Shown here piece by piece: positions 1 through 8,778 of a stretch of DNA of 64,000 nt. The position numbers were made by a program, and so were the translations under genes. Location: the NCBI RefSeq assembly GCF_031877795.1, contig NC_133971.1, forward strand, positions 61,512,463-61,576,462, given 5' to 3'. The number at the start of each line of letters is the position of its first letter. Within the stretch, counting starts at the first letter, position 1. The notes under the pieces were generated by a model, which did not search any database, was not told the DNA's origin, and was given only the letters and a program-made list of their open reading frames with translations. The stretch is from Strix aluco. Its lineage: Eukaryota > Chordata > Aves > Strigiformes > Strigidae.

Positions 1-60
1 CCCCCCCCAAAAAAAAGAGGGGGGAAAAAGTTGGGGGTTTTTTAATTAACACTTAATTAA
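1..60. repeat. Homopolymer-rich block at window start
   Basis: The first 45 bases consist almost wholly of homopolymer runs: eight C, eight A, six G, five A, five G and six T, followed by AT-rich sequence. Nothing nearby has this composition. It may be a contig edge or a low-quality assembly end rather than biological sequence. Confidence 0.5.
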
Positions 61-789
61 AGGACAAATAAAGCTTATGTGTGGTTTTCAACTCAAGTAA
101 TATACTGTAACTACTTTAGCTTGCAAATATTACAAATGCAGCATAAGGACAGCATCAATATTTGCTTGTTCTCCCCAGGATATAACATTCAGAAAGACAT
201 TATGCCTTGACTCAATTTCAGCAACAACTCAACATAGAAACATAGGACTTTGTATTCCCTATCATCCTGCTCCCCTGAAAAAAAAAAAAAAAAAAAAAAA
301 AGCTACAGCTGGGATGGAAACAGAGCAGTGTGAAACTGATTGTAATTGATGGTAAACATCTTACCAAAACAAATGAGCATAATTTCTCCTTAGAATAAGA
401 AATGCCTGTGTCTAAAGTACAGCTTTCCAGGCAGAGCACAGGCAATAAGCAGAGAAAATACAACTGGCCTGTGCTACCTACAGTTAGCGGCACTGGAAGT
501 GTCTTTCTCCTTTTTGTGCATGTCCTGCATGACAGAAGGGCTGCATGAAGAATGAAGAAGACAAATGCACCTCCTGAAATGTCAGTGACCTCGTTGCCTG
601 GAATGGAATTGCAATCCCAAATTTGACTGTGTGAGCATGCATAGTTAAATCCTGGCCCTGCTGATTTGATGTATGTCTTGATACATACCAGGGCCAGATC
701 CCACATTTCTCCATGATGCCATTGCCTCAAACCACTCACTAGGACCTTCACTTTGTCACATGCAGCTCCAAAACAGAGCCAGGCTCCAA
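61..789. other. Non-coding stretch, no gene seen
   Basis: No coding region with recognisable similarity is seen on either strand. A pure A24 tract lies at 278-301. The long minus-strand open frame across 218-751 contains a poly-F segment produced by that A tract and shows no domain, so it was not called. Confidence 0.5.
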
Positions 790-1902
790 AACTATTACAG
801 GGGAAAGATAACTTCCCTCAATGTGCTGGCAACGCTCTTCCTAATGCAATCCAGGATACCATTAGCCTTCTTTACCACAACGGCATGTTGCTGGCTCAGG
901 GTCAACTTAGTATCCACCAGGACCACGAGATCCTTCTCTGTCAAGCTGTTTTCCAGCCAGTTGAGCCCCAGCATTTACTGGTGTATGGAGTTATTCCTTC
1001 CAAGGTGCAGAACTTTTTGCTTTGTTGAACTTCATGAGATTCCTCTCTGCCCATTTCTCTGACCTGTCAAGGTCCCTCTGAATGGCAGCACAGCCAACAG
1101 CTACGTTAGTATCTCTCCCCAGTTTTATATCATCTGCAAACTTGCTCAGGGTGCTCTCTGCCCCATCATCCAGGTCATTAATGAAGATGTTAACAGTATT
1201 GGACCCAGTACCAACCCCTGTGGTACACGACTAATACCTGGCTTCCAGATGGACTTTGTACCATGGATCACAATGCTTTGGGTGCAACTGTTCAGTTTTC
1301 AATTCACCGCACTTTTACCTCATCTAACAAGTAGTTTGTCAGCTTGTCTATGCAAATGTTTAGGACTCATACTAAATTCAGGTAGAAAATAGCCACTGAT
1401 CTCCCCTCATTCACCCAGCCAGTGATCTCATTGAACAAAAATATTACATTGGTTAAGCGTGATTTCTCTTTTGTAAACCCATGCTGACTTCTTTTCACCT
1501 TGTTCTTTATGTATTTGGAAATGGTGTCCAGGATTATTTTGCTCCACCATCTTCCCAGGGATCAAGGTGAGGCTGACTGGCCTATAGTTCCCTGGATCTT
1601 CCTTCTTGCCTTTCTTAAAGATGGGGGTGACTTTTGTTCTCTTCCAGTATTCAGAAACCCCCTATGTGACCTTTCAAGGACAACCATGAGGGGCCTTGAA
1701 AAGACAACAGCCCACTTCCTCAGCAATCATTGTTTCATGCCAACATTCTCATGGACATGTGTATGTCTGGTCTGTCTAAATTTTCTCTAACCTGCTCCTC
1801 CTCCACCAAGGGTAAGTCTTCCTTGCTCCAGACTTTCCTTCCAGTATCAGGGGCCTGGGATGCTGAAGACCAGTCTTACCAGTAAGAACCAAGGTAAAGA
1901 AG
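790..1902 (-). mobile_element. Old CR1 LINE fragment, RT region, 3' part of a split copy
   Basis: Read on the minus strand, this is CR1 ORF2. The reverse-transcriptase FADD motif (KFADD) is recognisable near 1125-1140, followed by the C-terminal region towards 800. The copy is clearly older than the CR1 at 16500-19885, with many indels and stops. It lacks the usual CR1 3' UTR and terminal octamer repeat, so its 3' end is deleted near 790. It is interrupted at 1902 by the endogenous retrovirus and resumes at 4994. Confidence 0.85.
1898..1902. repeat. Target-site duplication (left copy), AGAAG
   Basis: AGAAG at 1898-1902 matches AGAAG at 4989-4993 on the other side of the provirus. Removing one copy plus the provirus restores the CR1 reading aaagaaggcattga, which confirms both the boundaries and the 5-bp length. 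Confidence 0.88.
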
Positions 1903-2257
1903 TGTCCTGGTTTAGCCAGGATAGGGTTAAGTTTCCCCAGCAGTGGGGGGGGAGCCCTAGCCGGGTTATTCATATACCATGCTGATGTCACCTCTGGGCG
2001 CCAGAGCACAGGAAGAATCGGTGATCGCGTGGGTTGGCGCAGCCAGTTCTCTCACTGCTGTATGGGTAGATATCTTGCTCTGTTCATTGTTATTACTGTT
2101 ACTGTTATTATTATTGTTGTTGATTGTTCTGTTGCTGTTGCACTGTTGTATTAAACCTCTCCTTATCTCAGCCCTGGGGCTTTGTATTTCACTCCCTTTG
2201 TGGGGGAGGGGCAGCGGCTGCGTGGTCTCAGACCCCGGCAGGGCCTAAACCACCACA
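1903..2257 (+). repeat. 5' LTR of the endogenous retrovirus
   Basis: 355 bp, starting TGTCCTGG and ending CCACCACA. It contains a CATATA box-like site near 1970, a GTTATT-rich microsatellite-like segment at about 2085-2130 and an ATTAAA poly(A) signal near 2150. Compared with the 3' LTR, I count by eye 15 substitutions and one 1-base indel. Confidence 0.93.
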
Positions 2258-2262
2258 ACTTT

Positions 2263-2280
2263 TGGTGCCCAACGTGGGGC
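2263..2280 (+). promoter_or_regulatory. Retroviral primer-binding site, Lys-tRNA type
   Basis: The 18-mer tggtgcccaacgtggggc begins 5 bases after the LTR. It matches the known Lys1,2-tRNA primer-binding site (TGGCGCCCAACGTGGGGC) except for one C-to-T change at position 4. The site is where the primer tRNA anneals to start minus-strand synthesis. Confidence 0.75.
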
Positions 2281-2283
2281 TCC

Positions 2284-2907
2284 AGAACACCTGCAGTTCA
2301 TTGATGGTATCATTGTATGGGGGGACACAGCTGAGGAAGTCTTTGAGAAAGGAAAGAAGATAATTGAAATCCTCCTGAAGGCTGGTTTTGCCATCAAGCA
2401 ACAGACAGTTAAGGGGCTGGGAAGGGAGATTCAGTTCCTAGGAATAAAATGGCAAGATGGGCGTCGCCACATCCCAATGGAGGTGATAAACAAGATAACA
2501 GCCATGGCCCCACCAACCACTAAAAAGGAGACTCAGTCTTTCCTGGGCGCTGTGGGGTTCTGGAGGATGCACATCCAAAACTACAGCCTGATTGTGAGCC
2601 CTCTCTACCACGTAACCCCAAGAAGAATGAGTTTAAATGGGGCCCTGAGCAACAACAAGCCTTTGAACAAATTAAGCAGGAGATTACTCAAGCAGTGGCC
2701 CTTGGGCCAGTCCGGGCAGGGCAGGAGATTAAGAACATGCTCTACACTGCAGCTGGGGAGAATGGCCCTTCCTGGAGCCTTTGGCAGAAAGCACCTGGGG
2801 AATCCCGAGGCCAACCTCTAGGCTTTTGGAGCCAGGGATACAAAGGCTCTGAAGCTAACTATACACTGACTGAGAAGGAGATAGTGGCAGCGTACGAAGG
2901 AGTTTGA
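2284..2907 (+). pseudogene. ERV pol remnant: C-terminal half of reverse transcriptase
   Basis: The reading begins within the RT active-site region only a few codons after the primer-binding site, so fingers and most of the palm are missing. The place of the YxDD catalytic box reads FIDG, losing one aspartate. The connection region follows (QSFLGAVGFWR). The frame changes near 2620 and an in-frame TGA stands at 2905-2907. No product with polymerase activity could be made. Assignment to ERV-L-like pol rests on recognisable RT, RNase H and integrase order and wording; confidence in the exact ERV clade is moderate. Confidence 0.85.
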
Positions 2908-3546
2908 GCTGCCTCAGAAGTGGTCGGCACTGAGACACAGCTCCTCCTGGCACCCCGACTGCCGGTGCTGGGATGGATGTTCAAAGGAAAGGTTTCCTCC
3001 ACACATCATGCAACAGATGCCACGTGGAGTAAATGGGTTGTGTTGATAACACAACGGGCTCGAACACGGAACCTCAACTGCCCAGGATTAGTAGAAATGA
3101 TCATAAACTGGCCAGAGAGCAAAGATGCTGGGATGTCACCAGAACAGGAGGTGAAACGTGCTGAGGAGGCCCCACCATATAACGAGCTGCCAGAGGAGGA
3201 GAAACGATATGCCCTGTTCACTGATGGGTCTTGCCACATTGTGGGAAAACATCGACGATGGAAGGCTGCAGTGTGGCATCCCACACGACAAACCTCTGAA
3301 GCTGTTGAGGGACAAGGTGAATTGAGCCAGTTCGCAGAGGTGAAAGCCACCCAATTGGCTTTGGAGATTGCTGAGCAAGAAAAGTGGCCGAGGCTCTTTC
3401 TCTACACTGACTCGTGGGTGGTGGCAAGTGCCTTGTGGATGTGGTTGCAGCAATGGAAACAAAACAACTGGCAACACAAGGGCAGACCCGTCTGGGCCGC
3501 TGAAGTGTGGCAGGATATTGCAGCCCGGTGGAGAACCTCGTTGTGA
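2908..3546 (+). pseudogene. ERV pol remnant: RNase H domain
   Basis: Open after the stop at 2907 through to 3544-3546. The RNase H core is visible: TDGS at 3220-3231, a glutamate in SQFAEVKA about 35 residues later, and YTDS further on, corresponding to the D-E-D metal-binding residues. The domain continues past 3546 only in another frame, so a frameshift near 3530 separates it from integrase. RNase H normally degrades the RNA strand in RNA-DNA hybrids during reverse transcription. Confidence 0.85.
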
Positions 3547-4617
3547 AGGTGCGCCATGTGGACGCCCATATACCCAAGAGTCGGGCCACTGATGAACATC
3601 AACATAACCAGCAGGCAGACCAGGCTGCTAAGATCGAAGTGGCTCAGGTGGACTTGGACTGGCAGCATAAAGGTGAACTGTTCATAGCCCGGTGGGCCCA
3701 TGAGACCTTGGACCACCAAGGCAGAGATGCAACATACAGGTGGTCTCGAGATCGAGGGGTGGACCTCACTATTGACACCATCGCAGAGATCATCCACGGA
3801 TGTGAGACGTGTGCTGCGATCAAACAAGCCAAATGGGTGAAGCCCCAGCGGAATGAAGATTGATGGATGAAATATAAATATGGAGAGGCCCGGCAGATCG
3901 ACTACATCACACTGCCACAGACCCGCCAGGGTAAGCGCCACGTGCTCACAATGGTGGAAACAACCACTGGATGGCTCGAAACTTATCCAGTGTCCCACGC
4001 CACCGCCCAGAATACCATCCTGGGCCTTGAAGAGCGAGTCCTGTGGCGACACGGCATCCCAGAGAGGATTGAGTTGGACAATGGGACTCGCTTCCGAAAT
4101 AACCTCATAGATGCCTGGGCAGAAGAACACGGCATCGAGTGGGTCTACCACATCCCCTACCATGCACCAGCCTCTGGGAAGATCGAGTGCTACAATGGAC
4201 TGTTAAAAACTACATTGAGAGCAATGGGGGGGTGGAACCTTCAAACACTGGGACACACATCTGACAAAGGCCACTTGGTTAGTCAGCACAAGAGGATCTG
4301 CCAATCGAGCTGGCCCAGCTCAGTCAAAACTTCCACGTGTTGTAGATGGGGATAAAGTCCCTGTGGTGCGCATGAGGGATCTACTAGGAAAAATGGTCTG
4401 GGTTAGTCCTGCACCAGGCAAAGGCAAACCCATCCACGGGATTGTTTTTGCTCAAGGACCTGGGTGCACCTGGTGGGGGATGGAGAGGTCCGATGCGTAC
4501 CACAGGGGGACTCGATTGTGGGTGAAAACACACCGTGAATTATACTGTGCTTTTGTTAATTTTTCTTTGTTATTGCTAATTGCTAAATGGCAGCTGGATG
4601 TGACGCACATGGTATAG
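3540..4617 (+). pseudogene. ERV pol remnant: integrase
   Basis: An N-terminal zinc-binding HHCC pattern (HETLDH, then HGCETC) lies at about 3695-3820, followed by an in-frame TGA at 3861-3863. The catalytic core then holds aspartates at 3900-3902 and 4077-4079 and a glutamate at 4185-4187, with exactly 35 residues between the last two. The catalytic triad is therefore intact in sequence. A frameshift at the G7 run 4226-4232 moves the C-terminal domain to another frame, which is open from 4363 to 4617. The reading ends just before the purine tract and leaves no room for env. Confidence 0.87.
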
Positions 4618-4634
4618 AATAAAGGGGTGGATTA
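4615..4634 (+). promoter_or_regulatory. Polypurine tract before the 3' LTR
   Basis: A purine-rich run (agaataaaggggtgga) directly upstream of the 3' LTR. This is the expected position for plus-strand priming in a retrovirus. It is slightly imperfect because of a T within the run and a short AT-rich spacer before the LTR. Confidence 0.6.
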
Positions 4635-4988
4635 TGTCCTGGTTTAGCCAGGATAGGGTTAAGTTTCCCCAGCAGTGGGGGGAAGCTCTAGCCGGGTTAT
4701 TCATATACCATGCTGACGTCACATCCGGGCGCCAGAGCGCGGGAAGAATCGGTGATCGCGTGGGTTGGCACAGCCGGTTCTCTCACTGCTGTATGGGTAG
4801 ATATCTTGCTCTGTTCATTGTTATTACTGTTACTGTTATTGCTATTGTTGTTGTTTGTTGTGTTGCTGTTGCACTGTTGTATTAAACCTCTCCTTATCTC
4901 AGCCCCGGGGCTTTGTATTTCACTCCCTTTGTGGGGGAGGGGCAGCGGCCGCGTGGTCTCAGACCCCGGCAGGGCCTAAACCACCACA
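4635..4988 (+). repeat. 3' LTR of the endogenous retrovirus
   Basis: 354 bp, about 96% identical to the 5' LTR by eye. It keeps several CpG sites (for example in gacgtcacatccggg) that are TpG or CpA in the 5' copy. TG and CA termini are present, with an ATTAAA poly(A) signal near 4880. Confidence 0.93.
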
Positions 4989-4993
4989 AGAAG
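4989..4993. repeat. Target-site duplication (right copy), AGAAG
   Basis: The second copy of the 5-bp duplication made when the retrovirus integrated into CR1. A 5-bp duplication fits class III (ERV-L) elements better than the 6 bp usual for beta-retroviruses. Confidence 0.88.
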
Positions 4994-5270
4994 GCATTGA
5001 ATACACTGGTATTTTCCATGTCCTCTGTCACGAGGACCCATGCCCCATTTAGCAGTGGGCCCATGTTTTTCCTGGTCTTCCTTTTGCTACTGGTGTATAC
5101 ATGGAATTCTTTCTAACTGACCTTCACCTCCTTTGCCAGATTCAACTCCAGGCTGCCTTTGCCTTTCCTAACTCCATCCCTGCACAATTGGATAGTATTT
5201 CTGTATTCCTCCCTTGGTCACTTGCACCTGCTTCCACCATTTGAACACATCATTTTTATCTCTGAATAGT
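4994..5270 (-). mobile_element. Old CR1 LINE fragment, 5' part of the split copy
   Basis: This is the continuation of the CR1 copy that ends at 1902. The bases just left of the retrovirus and those from 4994 onward join to restore the usual CR1 sequence around the segment aagaaggcattga. It covers the linker between endonuclease and reverse transcriptase. Similarity fades near 5270, where the copy is 5'-truncated. It is not coding. Confidence 0.8.
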
Positions 5271-7990
5271 TAAAGTGCTTCTCATTGGACAGAACCTAGA
5301 AATGAAATGGAGACATTTTGCTTGCTCCCAGAGGAATGTCTCTTTAAACCTCTGGCTGCATCCATGAATCACTCTCACTCCTTTTCATTGGCAAGTCAGC
5401 AGCCTGTAGTTGTGCACAAAAGGATTTGCTACAATTTTCATGAACTGTAGTAATTTTATGTGTTATGTTTCTTCACCAAATGCAGCTGCTTCTGTCATTG
5501 CTCCTGCACAAAAAAATAGTTTGAAGGAGGAGATCAAGCTCTGTGGTAGCTGTTTTGCACAACACATAGAAGATGCTAGGATGAGTAGAACTGCAATTGT
5601 ACAATTCCAGTTGGACGACTTGTGCTGCTTGATGCGCCTCACTACTTCCTAGTCCATTTCATAAAAATGAGTGTCTCTGCCAGTGTTTTTTTCATTAGTA
5701 TGGTCTGTGTATTGCAGGTGGTACCCGAGTTTAGACAAAACATCTGTGATACAGGCAATTACCTGCTGATGATAGAGTGTGTGAACTGAATCCGAAGTGG
5801 GGTGTGCATGACAGTCTAGCTGTCTCCAAAGCAAGCCTAGATATGGAAGCTTATTTCCTGTGACTCTTTTTAATCACACAACATTTCTTATCCAAAGTGG
5901 TCTTCTACATTTGGTAAGATGAACCGCACTCTAATCTTCATTGACTGTATTCTCTCTGCCTCCAGGAGCTACTAAGCTGGAAGACAGAAAACTCACTTTC
6001 AAAGCTTAAGAATTGGAAGAGAGCTGCTTCAGGTTGCAGTGATATTGTTCTGTGACCAGAGTAATGTTGATACATATATAAGGCATTTCAAGCCAAATAT
6101 TGGAACCCTGTGGGAAAACCTGAGGGTACAAGGATGTGGAGAGTATTCAGCAGTTTTTTCTTGCTGCTGTAGGTGAGAAACACATGTCACTTCAGTTAAC
6201 AAAAGGTTTATCCCTAACTGCTAGACTGAAATAGGGCTGCAAGAAAAAGATTAAATTAAGGACTTTTGAAGCTTGAAAATGTGGATTCAGGTTTAGGAAG
6301 AGAGGGGGAAAAGCAGTTCAGCAGTTTCCTGAATCTGCTTTTGATAAAGAAGTGCAGCTTCTTTTATTACTGTGTAGGCTTGAACAATGAGATCTTGAAT
6401 CTCAATCTCTGCTGCATAGCTACTGTACTAAGAGTTAAGGCGTTGGCATGAGCCCACCAAATAGGCAATGTGCTTGTGCTCCCCTTGAGGAGTTTCACCC
6501 AAACATGCCTTAATGTCAATGCTGTTGTGCTGCTTCAACCTCAGAGTGAATCCTTGTTGAAGGCCATAGCTCAGTAAGAGAACCCTATCATCTTCTCAAG
6601 CTTTCCATGCTGGAGCTACAATTTCAGGTGCCAAGGGCAGAGGAGACAACAGGAGGGTAGAAATAGTTCCAGTCAAACAGCCCCAAACATGATTTATGTA
6701 GAAGACTCTCATCTTTTGAAATATTCCATCTTTCCAACAAGCAAATCTAAGCCATTGGACTACTTTTCATCGTGGAGAAGGTTATTTAGAGTCCAGTTCT
6801 GAACCTTAGTGCCTGGTTAAACTCTCCTATCAGTGGAGATTTGTGTCATTTTTCTCTCTGCTATTCTGTATTTGCATGGGGCTGTGTGTGCATGTATGTG
6901 TGTATTTGCCTTTCCACTGGAAAGAATTCAAAAATATAAACAATAGGGCCTAAGGATATTTATGTTGGAATAAAAGAGTTTGTGGTGCATTTTCTGCTTA
7001 TGTAACTCAGTAGCAGGCAGCAGGCAGCAAAAAGATGAATTCACAGTTCTCTTGAAAGCATCTGCTCTTTCAGGCAAGGTGCTTTAGTGGAATCAGACCT
7101 GAATCCAATAACCACAACATATGGTTATGTTGTCAAGGTCTGATAATGTCCGATAATAAAGGACATAAGGACTATACTGTTTGGCCCAGGATCCCACAGG
7201 TCTTTGATGTGCCTAAGTCTCATTAATCTGAATGGGAACTATGTATTTAAATACCTTCGAACCTCTGGACCTCGAACACCAGTCTCAATCATACTGTGTT
7301 GTTGCAAGTGTTTAGTCAGAGAGAGATGGCTATATTTCTGTGAATCATGTTCTCCAGAGGCTTACAGGGCCTGTTGTATCAATATTACAACTAATTACAG
7401 TGAACTCTTTTTCCTTTGACAAACTTCATGCTCCATCCAATTCCTGTAAATCAAAGAACATTATTTGAAGCATGGGTCTGGTTGGACATCATTTACACAG
7501 TCCCTGAAAGTGGCAGTTCGGCTTCCCTATTGTGTATAGAAGGAAGATCTAACTACAGAGGTTTTCTGGCCACAGCTTGGCACCATCAGCCCATCTCTCA
7601 TGCATCTCAACAAGCCCTAAGAATTGCATAACCATCAACACTTTGGATAAGGCAAATGTGGTAATAGGGTTTTTATTCTCTCCAAGAGACTGGACAGCCA
7701 TTTCTGAGAGTGAGAAAGTACTGACCTCTCTCAAAGGGAGCACAAGTGTTAGTTTGAGCTCCATTCCAGGAGGACCTGAAAGAGTTCACCATTTCTTCTC
7801 ACCTAGAAGAGAAGCTGATGGTACACAATTATCATATGAACACACGGGCCTGAAAAGGGGAGGTTCAGCAAAAACATGGTCTGCAGAAAGGTAAACAGGA
7901 GCCAGGACTGCTCTACTGACAGCTTCTGTGACACCATCCTCATTCTGCCAACCATTCTAGATGCTGGCAGGAAGGGTTGGACCAAGTTCC
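5271..7990. other. Intergenic stretch, no gene seen
   Basis: AT-rich sequence with scattered short open frames on both strands. None has a recognisable domain or flanking splice or promoter signals. No repeat family was recognised with confidence. Confidence 0.4.
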
Positions 7991-8002
7991 CCGATAGTGC
8001 CA

Positions 8003-8263
8003 TCAGGGTTTGGTAGCTGGCCTGCTAGTAGTATGCCTTCCTAGTGACCCAGGAAGGGCCTGGGCCTGACCGTGCCAGAACAATATTCCTTGAAACCCAG
8101 ATATAACTGCTCCAGCAAGGATGGTGAAGCCAGTTGCTAGAAACAGAGACACAATTGCTAAGTGGAAGGTCTGGGGTTTGGATAAAGTTCTACTGCTGTA
8201 GTTCAGTAAGTTGTATGCTACCTGAGCTGCCAAAAAGGAACTGCATGCATTCATGGTGTGCAC
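8003..8263 (-). other. Unidentified open stretch with two hydrophobic segments
   Basis: On the minus strand 8263 to 8003 is open for about 86 codons. It encodes two hydrophobic segments in a row, one reading FHLAIVSLFLATGF and the next TILAGAVISGFQG. An acceptor-like TTTTTGGCAG lies within the first part. A further hydrophobic open stretch occurs upstream at 8584-8778 (minus). I do not recognise a protein family. It could be a degraded gene piece, a membrane-protein exon or chance. Confidence 0.2.
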
Positions 8264-8778
8264 AAAAGGGAGTTAAAATAAGCCAAGTGGCAGCATGTTT
8301 GTAGCAGGCTAATAGGACATGCTTACCCCTTCACTAGCCATGGCCTAGTCCTTGTTGCACTGTTTATCTACTGTTGCACCACTTAGACCTGAGCTCTTAG
8401 GAACACAACTGCTTTCAGAAGGATTTGCCTGTGAGCTTTTGGAAAGGAGTCCTGCCACTTCTTCTGGGTGGACAGTACCTTCCCTGGTACAGGATAGCAG
8501 CGGATAACCAGGGAGAAGCAGGGAAGCTTCTGGAATCCACGCCCCTAACAATATGAAATATATGTGTAAGAGACTTACTGGACTTAGGGTAACCAGCAAA
8601 ACAAAAGCCAGCTAAACCACACAAGAGAAAGCTCTTGCACAAGTAAAGGAATGAAAATCACTGGAGTCAAGACCAAAATGAATATTGCAGATTTCAGTGG
8701 TTGCAATCCCTTAATTGAAAACAACAATGAAACTGCCAGGAAATGCAGTCGTATCTTGGCACTGAACCAGTCTGTCAC

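Larger units (their letters stand above)
1903..4988 (+). mobile_element. Endogenous retrovirus (ERV-L-like), internally deleted
   Basis: A 3.1-kb provirus with paired LTRs (1903-2257 and 4635-4988), a primer-binding site after the 5' LTR, a pol remnant and a purine-rich tract before the 3' LTR. The LTRs begin TG and end CA, and the element is flanked by 5-bp direct repeats. Gag, protease, the first part of reverse transcriptase and env are absent. The pol fragments resemble ERV-L (class III) retroviruses: the order is RT end, RNase H, integrase with HHCC and D,D35E, and then the LTR with no envelope gene. Frameshifts and stops make it non-coding. It sits inside an older CR1 in opposite orientation. 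Confidence 0.93.

Noticed and set aside
218..751. 177-codon open frame on the minus strand
   Set aside because: It runs through an A24 tract giving poly-F, lacks any recognisable domain, and overlaps another open frame of equal quality. It is judged to be chance.
753..1062. Two overlapping plus-strand open frames
   Set aside because: They are antisense to CR1 reverse transcriptase and are repeat shadows.
1979..2248. Leucine-rich open frame inside the LTR (repeated at 4710-4979)
   Set aside because: It is produced by the GTTATT-rich LTR segment. It occurs in both LTRs and has no gene context.
3402..4163. 253-codon minus-strand open frame
   Set aside because: It is the antisense of the retroviral RNase H and integrase region with no independent similarity. 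The sense frames carry the catalytic motifs.
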